Part shown: positions 1-7,066 of the stretch, piece after piece
Layout of the letters: each line of letters starts with the position of its first letter
Position numbering within the stretch: position 1 is the stretch's first letter
DNA from: Bacillota bacterium
GTDB taxonomy: Bacteria > Bacillota > Clostridia > Eubacteriales > Eubacteriaceae
DNA length: 35,923 nt
NCBI GenBank assembly: GCA_018903255.1
Contig: JAHIQT010000016.1
Location: forward strand, 1 to 35,923
Direction of reading: 5' to 3'
Translations under genes and position numbers: made by a program
Notes under the pieces: model-generated
What the model was told of the DNA's origin: nothing
The model's input: only the letters and a program-made list of their open reading frames with translations
Databases searched by the model: none

Positions 1-321
1 GGCACACAATGAACAGGGATTTTTTTCCTGTCGTTCTTCAAATACGATCGGCCCAATGGCGGTTTTTTTGATTGTGTAGGGAACCTTCAGACTGGCGCAT
101 AAATCCACCAAGGGGGTCAGATCCATGCCGCCAAAGCCCATGTCCAGGGTAATTCCTTCCAGTTCAAAAGGAACCGGGGAAAAGTACTGAAAGCGTTTCA
201 TGGCATAAAGCAGAGCCGTGCTGTCTTTACCGCCGGACAGACCGACGGCAATGCGGTCTCCGGGTTTAATCATTTGATATTTTTCAACCCCCCGGCGAAG
301 GGGGCCAAGAATTTTTTTCAT
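1..321 (-). CDS. TtcA-family PP-loop tRNA thiolation ATPase (N-terminal part, runs off the window)
   Basis: The first 107 residues are present on the minus strand; the rest lies beyond base 1. An ATG at 319-321 follows AGGAG on the minus strand. The PP-loop ATP-pyrophosphatase motif SGGKDS lies near residues 29-34, and a CxxC pair (NPCSLC) lies near residue 103. This combination matches the TtcA/TtuA-like branch of the family. Such enzymes adenylate a tRNA base and exchange oxygen for sulfur, often with a [4Fe-4S] cluster held by CxxC motifs. Which tRNA position is modified cannot be told from this fragment. The gene is divergent from the DUF368 gene across a 340-bp gap. The family call is firm; the exact orthologue is not. 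Confidence 0.85.
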   Translation of the reverse strand, partial: MKKILGPLRRGVEKYQMIKPGDRIAVGLSGGKDSTALLYAMKRFQYFSPVPFELEGITLDMGFGGMDLTPLVDLCASLKVPYTIKKTAIGPIVFEERQEKNPCSLCA

Positions 322-661
322 TGAGTTCTCCTGTTTTTGTCTAATCCCAAATTGATATTGTCCGGCAAACGGAGCTTGTCAAAAGACTCCATAAAAGGTA
401 CAATAAAAACTTAATGGCATCGATATGTCATTTTATCATTTAATCGATGAGAATAAAAGGAGATTTCTTTAATACCGCCGGCAACCATCGGTTTTATCCT
501 GTCAGCGAAAAAATAATAAATTCTTTCAAAGCAAACGATAGCTTGTCAGAACGCTCAATTACAGCTAATGCGGTCATGTTTATTATTAAAAAAGACAGTT
601 CTTTCGTGGCATCATCGAGTTTCTGAATAGTTCAGAATAAATAATCTGTTAAGGAGAAAAA
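322..661. promoter_or_regulatory. Divergent intergenic region with overlapping promoters
   Basis: This is a 340-bp gap between the divergent ttcA-like and DUF368 genes. On the + strand TTGTCA (376-381) and TACAAT (399-404) are separated by 17 bp, a good sigma-A promoter with start near 411. That would give the DUF368 gene a leader of about 250 nt. On the minus strand a TTGACA (382-377) overlaps it, but its -10 (about 360-355) is poor. A perfect 7-bp inverted repeat, CATCGAT (418-424) and ATCGATG (443-449), lies just after the predicted + start. No open frame with a ribosome site was found. Nothing recognisable was seen in 460-650. Confidence 0.5.
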
Positions 662-1504
662 ATGATTGAAGAGAAAACAGAGAGTTTTTTATCACGCTTT
701 CTTAAAGGTGTGATTATTGCATTAGGGTTTATTCTTCCGGGCGTTTCGGGGGGAGTTCTAGCAGCAATTTTAGGTATCTATGAACGATTGTTAAGTTTTA
801 TGGCCCATCTAACCCATGATTTCAAACGAAATTTTTTATTTTTCCTGCCTGTTGGAATTGGTGGGATCGTCGGGATTGTCTTATTATCAAAACCGCTGGA
901 GTGGTTACTGGATCATTATCAAGTCATGGTGCTGTGGGGATTCGCAGGGGCGATCATCGGTACCTTGCCGGCTCTATTAAAAGAATCAACCAAACAAAAA
1001 AAACGTGACACCATCGATTTAATTTGGTTATTTGGGACTTTGATTGTTGGATTTTTGATTTTATATTTTATGGACAATCTGCTGGGCACTGTTCCTGCCA
1101 ATTTTTTTGGTTTTACCCTGGCTGGTGGCTTGATAGCCCTGGGTGTACTGGTTCCGGGGCTCAGTCCATCAAACTTATTACTGGTTTTGGGACTGTATGA
1201 CCCGATGTTGAATGGTTTCAAAAACGTTGACATATTAGGAACCTTTCTTCCAATAGCAATCGGCGGGGTTCTGGTAGTCCTCTTGTTGTCTAAATTCATT
1301 GAATGGCTGCTAAAGCAATTTCATTCACGAATGTATCACTTTATTATTGGAATCGTCATAGCCTCCACCATTTTGATTGTTATTCCACCGGTAGCAAACT
1401 ACTCCAATTTTACGATGCTAACAGGAATAGTGAGTGTAATCTTGTTCATACTTGGTTTGATGCTGGGATTCTGGATGAGCAGATTGGAAGAAAAATTTAA
1501 ATAA
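662..1504 (+). CDS. DUF368 integral membrane protein (PopT-type polyprenyl-phosphate transporter family)
   Basis: The product has 280 residues and is almost entirely hydrophobic. AAGGAG precedes the ATG. It shows an internal duplication: PGVSGG followed by an LGIY stretch (residues 26-46) is matched by PGLSPSN and LGLYDP (165-186). LPVGIGGIVGIVLLSK (62-77) is matched by LPIAIGGVLVVLLLSK (196-211). That two-repeat layout is typical of DUF368. Members of this family have been linked to recycling undecaprenyl phosphate across the cytoplasmic membrane for cell-wall polymer synthesis. The family assignment is firm; the transport role is inherited from the family and not visible here. It lies between a tRNA thiolase and a peptidase, so its neighbours say little about function. 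Confidence 0.85.
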   Translation: MIEEKTESFLSRFLKGVIIALGFILPGVSGGVLAAILGIYERLLSFMAHLTHDFKRNFLFFLPVGIGGIVGIVLLSKPLEWLLDHYQVMVLWGFAGAIIGTLPALLKESTKQKKRDTIDLIWLFGTLIVGFLILYFMDNLLGTVPANFFGFTLAGGLIALGVLVPGLSPSNLLLVLGLYDPMLNGFKNVDILGTFLPIAIGGVLVVLLLSKFIEWLLKQFHSRMYHFIIGIVIASTILIVIPPVANYSNFTMLTGIVSVILFILGLMLGFWMSRLEEKFK

Positions 1505-1588
1505 TCGGGGGTACCGATTAGTGTGAGTTTCAGTTGAAAATCTTAAACAGAGTTCTAGATTTCTTTGTTTTTAAAAATGGAGTACAAA

Positions 1589-2770
1589 ATGGCACTTTCT
1601 CAACAATTTTATATTAATAATCGAAAAAAACTGGGCGAACTATTAGAAAACAATAGCTTGACGATCGTCTTTTCCGGCCGCGAAATTCAAATGACTGAGG
1701 ATGCAAATTATCCTTTTTTCGGCAATAACAATTTTTATTATCTAACTGGTATCCGGGAACCGGAGCTGGTATTGTTGATGATCAAGAATGAAAAAGGCGA
1801 AGTCATTCAGTCTCTTTTTACTGAAGAAGCAGATCCTCTCAAAGAAAAATGGGTTGGCAAAAAGATCAGCAAAGATCAGGCCGCTGCTATTTCCGGGCTT
1901 GAGACGGTTTATTATCGAAAGGATTTACCCAAAGAAGTCGGTCGGCTGGCAACGGTAAAGACGCTCTATTTTGATTTTAAGACTCCGAAGCATCAGAGTT
2001 TTAAAACCGAAGATACTGATTTTAAAAATATCATCAAACAAGCTGAATTAAAAGATCTTCACCCCGTGATGGCTGGAATGCGACTGATTAAAACAGCAGA
2101 AGAAATCAGCGCTATTACAAAGGCTAATCATGTAACAAAAGCCGGGATAGCAGAAATAAAGAAAATAATGAAGCCCGAAATCTACGAATATGAACTGGCC
2201 GCTTTTTTTGAGTATTTTGTCAAAAAAGCAGGAACCGAAGGACTGGCATTTGAAACCATCGTCGCATCGGGAAAGAATGCCACCGTCCTGCACTATGTGT
2301 CCAATCGCTGTCCTTTGAAATCAGGCGATCTGGTTCTCTTTGACTTGGGTGCCCGCGTGGATGGTTACTGCGGCGACTTAAGCCGAACTCTTGCGGTTAA
2401 CGGGGAAATGACAAAGCAGCAAGAAGTACTCTATGAGATTGTCGATGCGGTTCAAAAGGAAATGTTCAAGGCCTACAAACCGGGAGCAGTGATGAAAGAT
2501 CTGCAGAATCTGACTCAGGAATTGTTCCTGGAAAAATGCTGTAGTGCCGGGTTTGTTCCCGCCAATAATGATATTACGGAATTTTATTATCATGGGATTG
2601 GCCACCCGTTGGGTTTGGATACCCATGATCTGCGACCAGCCGGCGACCTGATTTTAGCACCGGGAATGGTGATGACGGTGGAACCGGGTCTATATCTGGA
2701 AAAACTGGGCATTGGCATCCGGATTGAAGATGATGTGGTGATTACTGATTCCGGATGTACGGTTTTATAG
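1589..2770 (+). CDS. M24-family Xaa-Pro aminopeptidase
   Basis: This is a metal-dependent aminopeptidase that removes N-terminal residues preceding proline. The start is the ATG at 1589, because GGAG (1579-1582) sits six bases before it; the in-frame ATG at 1577 and TTG at 1565 lack a site. The N-terminal creatinase-like domain (about 1-165) is followed by a pita-bread catalytic domain. The five metal ligands are visible: Asp in VLFDLGARVDG and Asp in GYCGDLSRT, His in GIGHPLGLD, Glu in TVEPGLYL and Glu in IRIEDDV. The protein stops right after SGCTVL, about 20 residues earlier than many family members, with all ligands intact. It is monocistronic, and the metK promoter lies about 70 bp downstream. 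Confidence 0.9.
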   Translation: MALSQQFYINNRKKLGELLENNSLTIVFSGREIQMTEDANYPFFGNNNFYYLTGIREPELVLLMIKNEKGEVIQSLFTEEADPLKEKWVGKKISKDQAAAISGLETVYYRKDLPKEVGRLATVKTLYFDFKTPKHQSFKTEDTDFKNIIKQAELKDLHPVMAGMRLIKTAEEISAITKANHVTKAGIAEIKKIMKPEIYEYELAAFFEYFVKKAGTEGLAFETIVASGKNATVLHYVSNRCPLKSGDLVLFDLGARVDGYCGDLSRTLAVNGEMTKQQEVLYEIVDAVQKEMFKAYKPGAVMKDLQNLTQELFLEKCCSAGFVPANNDITEFYYHGIGHPLGLDTHDLRPAGDLILAPGMVMTVEPGLYLEKLGIGIRIEDDVVITDSGCTVL

Positions 2771-2841
2771 CTGCTTTTAAACGTGGTTTGGGGATTGGTT
2801 CAAGGCATGCTTGCAGAAAACTTTAGTCCGGAATAAAATGC

Positions 2842-2870
2842 TTGACAAAGAAAAAAATGATGTGTATGAT
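2842..2870 (+). promoter_or_regulatory. Sigma-A promoter of the SAM riboswitch-metK unit
   Basis: A perfect -35 TTGACA (2842-2847) is followed after 17 bp by -10 TATGAT (2865-2870). The predicted start near 2877 lies just upstream of the riboswitch P1 stem. Confidence 0.85.
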
Positions 2871-2894
2871 TTAAAAAAAGTAATTGAATATTTA

Positions 2895-2987
2895 CCTATC
2901 CAGAGAGGTGGAGGGACAGGCCCGATGAAACCCGGCAACCAGCATGTGCATGGTGCCAATACCTGCGATATTTTTCGCAATGATGGG
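2895..2987 (+). ncRNA. SAM-I (S-box) riboswitch aptamer
   Basis: The S-box core is plain: AGAGAGGTGGAGGGA (from 2902), then GGCCCGATGAAACCC, GCAACC and GGTGCCAA. P1 can form between CCTATC (2895-2900) and GATGGG (2982-2987). The aptamer binds S-adenosylmethionine. It is followed by an intrinsic terminator, so high SAM should stop transcription before metK. Both the position ahead of metK and the S-box architecture are classical for Firmicutes. Confidence 0.95.
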
Positions 2988-3005
2988 ATTTAATGTAGAA
3001 CATTA

Positions 3006-3031
3006 GCCTCGTCGTTAGACGAGGCTTTTTT
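3006..3031 (+). terminator. Riboswitch expression-platform terminator
   Basis: A perfect 8-bp stem, GCCTCGTC (3006-3013) with GACGAGGC (3018-3025) and loop GTTA, is followed by six T. A second perfect 6-bp hairpin (2991-3005, TAATGT with ACATTA) fills the gap to the aptamer and may be part of the switch. Confidence 0.9.
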
Positions 3032-3086
3032 CGTGATTAAGATTATCAGGTAAATGGACATTACGCTATAAACAAAGGAGAACACA

Positions 3087-4265
3087 ATGAAAAAATTATT
3101 TACCTCAGAATCGGTTACCGAAGGCCATCCAGATAAAATTTGCGACCAGATTTCTGATGCTGTTCTGGACGCCATTTTCGAACAGGATCCAATGGCTCGA
3201 GTGGCCTGCGAAACCCTGGTTACAACCGGGTTGGTACTGGTTGCTGGCGAGATTACCACATCCTGTTATGTCGACATTCCTAAGTTGGTAAGAGAAACAG
3301 TTCGAGAAATTGGTTATGACCGCGCAAAATATGGTTTTGACTGCGATACCTGTTCAGTGATAACCGCCATTGATGAACAATCTGCCGATATTGCTATGGG
3401 TGTCGATGAAGGCCTGGAATCCCGAAAAGGTGAAGCTGGTGAAGCCGATCTGGCTACCGGCGCCGGCGATCAGGGGATGATGTTCGGATTTGCTTGCAAT
3501 GAAACCCCAGAATTAATGCCGTTACCGATATCGCTGGCTCATCAGCTGGCTAAACGACTGACGGATATTCGTAAAGAAAAAATTGTTGATTATTTACGTC
3601 CGGATGGAAAAACCCAGGTAACCGTCGAGTATGATGATGGCCTGCCGACGCGGATTGATACCGTGGTTATTTCCACTCAGCATAGCAGCGATGTGGATTC
3701 AGAAACGATTGAGAAAGATATGATTGAGAAAGTCATCAAGGTAGTGATTGACCCCAAATTATTGGATGCCGAGACCAAATACTTTATTAATCCCACCGGA
3801 CGTTTTGTCATTGGTGGACCTCAGGGAGATTGTGGTTTAACCGGTCGTAAAATTATTGTCGACACCTATGGTGGCTATGGCCGTCATGGCGGCGGCGCAT
3901 TTTCGGGAAAAGATCCCACAAAGGTCGATCGCTCCGGAGCCTATGCAGCCCGACACGTGGCCAAAAATATCGTCGCTGCCGGTCTGGCAGATAAATGTGA
4001 AGTGGAACTAGCCTATGCCATCGGTGTTGCAACACCGGTTTCAATTTATGTCGACACCTTTGGTACCGGAAAAATCGAAGATGATAAGATTATTGCCTTA
4101 ATCGAAAAACATTTTGATCTCCGGCCAGCCGCGATTATCAAAAATCTTGGCTTAAGAGCACCTATTTATAAACAAACGGCGGCTTATGGTCATTTTGGCC
4201 GAACCGATCTGGATCTGCCCTGGGAACGACTTGACATGGTGGAAAAACTGAAAAGCAGTTTATAG
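3087..4265 (+). CDS. metK: S-adenosylmethionine synthetase
   Basis: MetK makes S-adenosylmethionine from methionine and ATP in the cytosol. The 392-residue length is normal. Signature stretches are [16 protein letters not shown] near the N-terminus, the [10 protein letters not shown] loop, and the glycine-rich [19 protein letters not shown] phosphate-binding segment. AAAGGAG precedes the ATG at 3087. Expression should be governed by the SAM-I riboswitch directly upstream, giving feedback by the product. No clear terminator follows the stop codon. Confidence 0.98.
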   Translation: MKKLFTSESVTEGHPDKICDQISDAVLDAIFEQDPMARVACETLVTTGLVLVAGEITTSCYVDIPKLVRETVREIGYDRAKYGFDCDTCSVITAIDEQSADIAMGVDEGLESRKGEAGEADLATGAGDQGMMFGFACNETPELMPLPISLAHQLAKRLTDIRKEKIVDYLRPDGKTQVTVEYDDGLPTRIDTVVISTQHSSDVDSETIEKDMIEKVIKVVIDPKLLDAETKYFINPTGRFVIGGPQGDCGLTGRKIIVDTYGGYGRHGGGAFSGKDPTKVDRSGAYAARHVAKNIVAAGLADKCEVELAYAIGVATPVSIYVDTFGTGKIEDDKIIALIEKHFDLRPAAIIKNLGLRAPIYKQTAAYGHFGRTDLDLPWERLDMVEKLKSSL

Positions 4266-4317
4266 ATTTTATTAGACAAAAAAAACATCTAGCTTCATCA
4301 ATTTTGTTTAGCTAAAT

Positions 4318-4365
4318 GGGATGCATCGTGGTAAAATAATCATAAGTAAAACAACGATGTATCCC
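4318..4365. promoter_or_regulatory. Inverted repeat around a candidate -10 box upstream of the cysteine-motif gene
   Basis: GGGATGCATCGT (4318-4329) and ACGATGTATCCC (4354-4365) are an imperfect inverted repeat with one G/T-compatible mismatch in 12 and a 24-bp spacer. A TAAAAT hexamer (4332-4337) that could be a -10 lies in the spacer; no good -35 is seen. It may be a repressor operator or, if transcribed, an RNA hairpin ahead of the gene at 4401. Confidence 0.45.
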
Positions 4366-4400
4366 AGCAAAGATGCTTAAAAATAACCGTGGAGGAAAAG

Positions 4401-4835
4401 ATGGAAAAATATGTTGAGATTTATAATGCTTTTGGAAAAGACAAACCAGTTGAAGAACAACCCCAATATCATATGAATTGTGCCGAGGTACTGCTTCGGG
4501 CCGCTAATGATAAGTACGAATTAAACCTTCCGGATGAGAGCTTTCGGATGCTTCAGGGCTTTGGAGCCGGATTTTATTCTGAGAAAACTTGTGGTGCCTT
4601 TTCGGGATCATTGGCAGCCCTGGGCGCTTTATATACCGAAGAAAGACCATCAGACCAGGCTAAAATGACGCGAGCAGCAAAGCTTTTAGTCGAAGAATTC
4701 GAGAAAGAGTTTGGCAGTCTGGATTGTGATTACATCAAAAAACATCATCGCGATGAAGTAGCCGCCTGTAATCCGGTTAAACTACGGGCCGGCCAGGTTT
4801 TTGATCGGGTTGTGGCAGCACTGGAAAAAGAATAA
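4401..4835 (+). CDS. C_GCAxxG_C_C family putative redox protein
   Basis: The product has 144 residues. GGAGG lies five bases before the ATG at 4401; the upstream GTG at 4389 overlaps that site and is less likely. It carries the family pattern: a first Cys in HMNCAEVLL (C27), a glycine-rich GFGAGFYSEKTCGAFSGSL (C64), then single cysteines at 109 and 123. Members are small alpha-helical proteins of anaerobes thought to be redox active or metal/Fe-S binding, with no settled function. It forms a two-gene unit with the DUF308 membrane protein 39 bp downstream. An inverted repeat lies just upstream. Confidence 0.8.
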   Translation: MEKYVEIYNAFGKDKPVEEQPQYHMNCAEVLLRAANDKYELNLPDESFRMLQGFGAGFYSEKTCGAFSGSLAALGALYTEERPSDQAKMTRAAKLLVEEFEKEFGSLDCDYIKKHHRDEVAACNPVKLRAGQVFDRVVAALEKE

Positions 4836-4874
4836 TGAGAAAAATAACCACAAAGAAATGATGGAGGTTATCAT

Positions 4875-5489
4875 ATGAATCAAAGTGAAGCGAAATCCCT
4901 GGGCATTGATATGCTGGAACGGTCTTATGGCAAGTGGTGGCTGATGTTGCTGGATGGGCTGTGTTTTATAGCACTGAGCATATTTGCGATATTCTTCAGT
5001 AATCAGGCCATTACCCTGCTGGTTTTTGTTTTTGGTGTGTATCGTGGTATCATGGGAGTTGTTTATATCGTCTCGGCATTGATGATACGTCACAAATATG
5101 GTGCCAACACCGGTTTCAGTCTGGGAAGAGGAATCTTTGATTTAATTATCTGTGCTGTTTTTTTACTGGTACCCAATGTGATTGTGGCATTTTTTATAGT
5201 CATTATCGGTATCTGGGCTATTATCACCGGAATCTTACTACTGATTATTTCCGCAAATTCCGGAAACGTGGGCAGAATTGTAAAAATCGTCATGGGGGTA
5301 GCATTGATTGGGTTTGGAATCTACGCCTTTATTAATCCGATGGGTCCGGCAACAATTATCGTCATGCTTGTTGGTGCTGCTTTTGGCATATTTGGCCTAT
5401 TTTTAGTGATCCAGTCGATTGGTATGAAACGAACCTATACCCAGATCAAAAAAGTCAAAAGAGGCTATGAAGATTATCATATTGAATAA
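4875..5489 (+). CDS. DUF308/HdeD-family membrane protein
   Basis: The 204-residue protein has about six hydrophobic segments arranged as the pairs typical of HdeD/DUF308. The N-terminus has KWWLMLLDGLCFIALSIFAI, and the glycine-rich repeats (FVFGVYRGIMGVVYIVSAL, VIIGIWAIITGILLLI) are family-like. The C-terminal tail is charged and ends in YEDYHIE. GGAGG (4863-4867) precedes the ATG. HdeD of enteric bacteria is linked to acid resistance, but the biochemical role of the wider family is unknown. A strong terminator follows, so the unit with the preceding cysteine-motif gene ends here. Confidence 0.75.
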   Translation: MNQSEAKSLGIDMLERSYGKWWLMLLDGLCFIALSIFAIFFSNQAITLLVFVFGVYRGIMGVVYIVSALMIRHKYGANTGFSLGRGIFDLIICAVFLLVPNVIVAFFIVIIGIWAIITGILLLIISANSGNVGRIVKIVMGVALIGFGIYAFINPMGPATIIVMLVGAAFGIFGLFLVIQSIGMKRTYTQIKKVKRGYEDYHIE

Positions 5490-5515
5490 AATGGCGAAAT
5501 AATAGCGAACCATTG

Positions 5516-5551
5516 AGCAGCTCAGGTAGAAGAACCGGAGCTGCTTTTTTT
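5516..5551 (+). terminator. Rho-independent terminator after the DUF308 gene
   Basis: AGCAGCTC (5516-5523) pairs with GAGCTGCT (5538-5545), extended by GGT/ACC inside, followed by seven T. The minus-strand reading has no T tract after the stem, so it is directional for the + strand. A further GAGCTGCTTT copy sits at 5569-5578. Confidence 0.85.
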
Positions 5552-5576
5552 AGATAGAAAATAAAGGAGAGCTGCT

Positions 5577-6851
5577 TTATCGATGGCCCTTCACATTGCC
5601 ACGGCAATGGTTCTCGATAAAAGCAAGGGCAGTTTCAGTTCCAGTTTCCTGATCGATGATGGCCTTCAGGGTCTGGGCCTTTGATTGGATGGCCTCTTCT
5701 TCAAACAGGATGAAGCGTTGGATCAGCGCTTGTGTCGTGACCTGGGTTTCCTTCAGCGGTTTTAGTCCATACCCCTGTTGATAGAGGCGGTTGGCCCAGA
5801 AGGGTTGATCCACCGAAAAGGGGATAATCAGCTGTGGTTTGCCGCTCTTGATGGCTGCTGCCATGGTTCCCACGCCGCCATGATGGGCGATCCCTTTGCC
5901 ATGGGGAAACAACAGTGAATGGGGCGCGGCATTGATGGTCAGCAGATGCTCAGCCTCATCAAAGTGAAAACCGCTGTTGCCAGACAAAAGGATGCCCCGC
6001 TGATGGGTGGCATGAAGGGCTTCCTGCAGATGGTTTTTAAATTGTTCCGGAGCTTTAAGAGGCATACTGCTAAACGAGATGATAATCGGTGCTGGTCCCG
6101 AGTTTAAAAAGGCAGTTAATGTCGAATCGAGGTGCTCTGCTTGGGCATCAAGATAAAAAAAGCCAGGCGTCAGAACCCGACCCTCCCAGCTTGTGACTTC
6201 TGGAAATAAGGCCTTGCTGATCGGATAAATAATCGGGATGACTTGACCATTCAGGGAAAAGGTGTAGAGACCGCTTTTACGTTTGGGCAGATGCAAGGTT
6301 TTTTCTCTGAAATCATTGACCTCTTTGATGCTTGATCGCTCGGCTTGGGCAATCACCGAGTAGGTCCAGCGATTCAAGCGCTTTCCGAGATTTTTAGTTG
6401 GCGAGATGGCCAGGTTGGGAAATTCATCAATCGGAAAGGTAATCGGCACCGGGGGAATGCTGATACAGGGAATGTCGAGAATCTCGGCAATATCCGGAGC
6501 ACCGAAAGCCTTGGGATGATAGAGGATCACATCAGCTCCCTGGGTAGCCTCATAGAACTGATCGAGGGTTTGTCGAAAGGCCGGATTAACCACTTCATCA
6601 AGATATTTTTTGGTGCGAAATGGATGTTGCAGAGCATGTGCAAAAACCATTTGTCCTTCCTCGGTTTCCAGCATCGCCATCAGATCACTGGCAGCTTCTT
6701 TAAATTCGATTCCGGCTTCTTCAATAAATGGCTTGAATGTTTTTCCGGTACAGATGACGGTCTGATGCCCTTTTTCCCGCGCTTTTTGTGCCAGGGCAAC
6801 AAAAGGTTGAACATCACCACGGGTTCCCAAGGTTAAAATTGAAATTTTCAT
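5577..6851 (-). CDS. GT1/GT28-type glycosyltransferase (UDP-sugar dependent)
   Basis: The product has 424 residues with a GT-B two-domain layout. The N-terminal GTRGDVQPF loop (residues 9-17) is typical of the sterol/macrolide/GT28-like glycosyltransferases. The C-terminal nucleotide-sugar site shows HHGGVGTMAAAIKSGKPQ (323-340) and a PFSVDQPFWANRL stretch (from 344). It likely moves a sugar from a UDP donor onto a lipid or small-molecule acceptor. The acceptor is unknown and no biosynthetic partner lies nearby. The start ATG (6851-6849) follows AGAGGAG at a rather long spacing. It is the only complete minus-strand gene and sits alone between two + units, compatible with acquisition as a single gene. 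Confidence 0.8.
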   Translation of the reverse strand: MKISILTLGTRGDVQPFVALAQKAREKGHQTVICTGKTFKPFIEEAGIEFKEAASDLMAMLETEEGQMVFAHALQHPFRTKKYLDEVVNPAFRQTLDQFYEATQGADVILYHPKAFGAPDIAEILDIPCISIPPVPITFPIDEFPNLAISPTKNLGKRLNRWTYSVIAQAERSSIKEVNDFREKTLHLPKRKSGLYTFSLNGQVIPIIYPISKALFPEVTSWEGRVLTPGFFYLDAQAEHLDSTLTAFLNSGPAPIIISFSSMPLKAPEQFKNHLQEALHATHQRGILLSGNSGFHFDEAEHLLTINAAPHSLLFPHGKGIAHHGGVGTMAAAIKSGKPQLIIPFSVDQPFWANRLYQQGYGLKPLKETQVTTQALIQRFILFEEEAIQSKAQTLKAIIDQETGTETALAFIENHCRGNVKGHR

Positions 6852-6898
6852 TAATGACTCATCTCCTCTTTCTAGTTCCCAATTAAATCCATTTAGTT

Positions 6899-6926
6899 AT
6901 GATACTTTTTTACCCTGATTTTTCAA
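6899..6926 (-). promoter_or_regulatory. Promoter of the glycosyltransferase gene
   Basis: On the minus strand, -35 TTGAAA (6926-6921) and -10 TATCAT (6904-6899) are 16 bp apart, about 48 bases before the start codon. Confidence 0.6.
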
Positions 6927-6982
6927 GATTAATAAGGCTATCGGTAATAAATGAATTGGACGACGAAAAAGAATTTCAAATC

Positions 6983-7011
6983 TTCTTTATTTTATCTACA
7001 TATGTTATAAT
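6983..7011 (+). promoter_or_regulatory. Probable promoter of the U32-mutS2 unit
   Basis: A consensus -10 TATAAT (7006-7011) lies 55 bp before the U32 start; the -35 at 17 bp (TTCTTT, 6983-6988) is weak. Confidence 0.5.
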
Positions 7012-7066
7012 AATCAATTGCATAGAAGTTACGTGAAACATCGATTAATAAGAACATGAGGTAAAA

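Noticed and set aside
1565-1588. Longer N-terminus of the M24 aminopeptidase from TTG 1565 or ATG 1577
   Set aside because: Only the ATG at 1589 has a well-spaced GGAG.
2768-2830. Frameshift truncating the C-terminus of the M24 aminopeptidase
   Set aside because: All metal ligands are present and translation of the bases after the stop in the three frames does not show the usual family tail, so simple shortening is more likely.
2811-2993. A 60-codon open frame upstream of metK
   Set aside because: It runs through the promoter and SAM-I riboswitch, which explain the sequence.
5516-5551. Bidirectional terminator serving the convergent glycosyltransferase
   Set aside because: On the minus strand the hairpin is not followed by a T tract, so only the + direction is supported.
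6345-6836. A 163-codon + strand open frame inside the glycosyltransferase
   Set aside because: The minus-strand GT-B motifs are clear and this frame lacks a ribosome site and family features.
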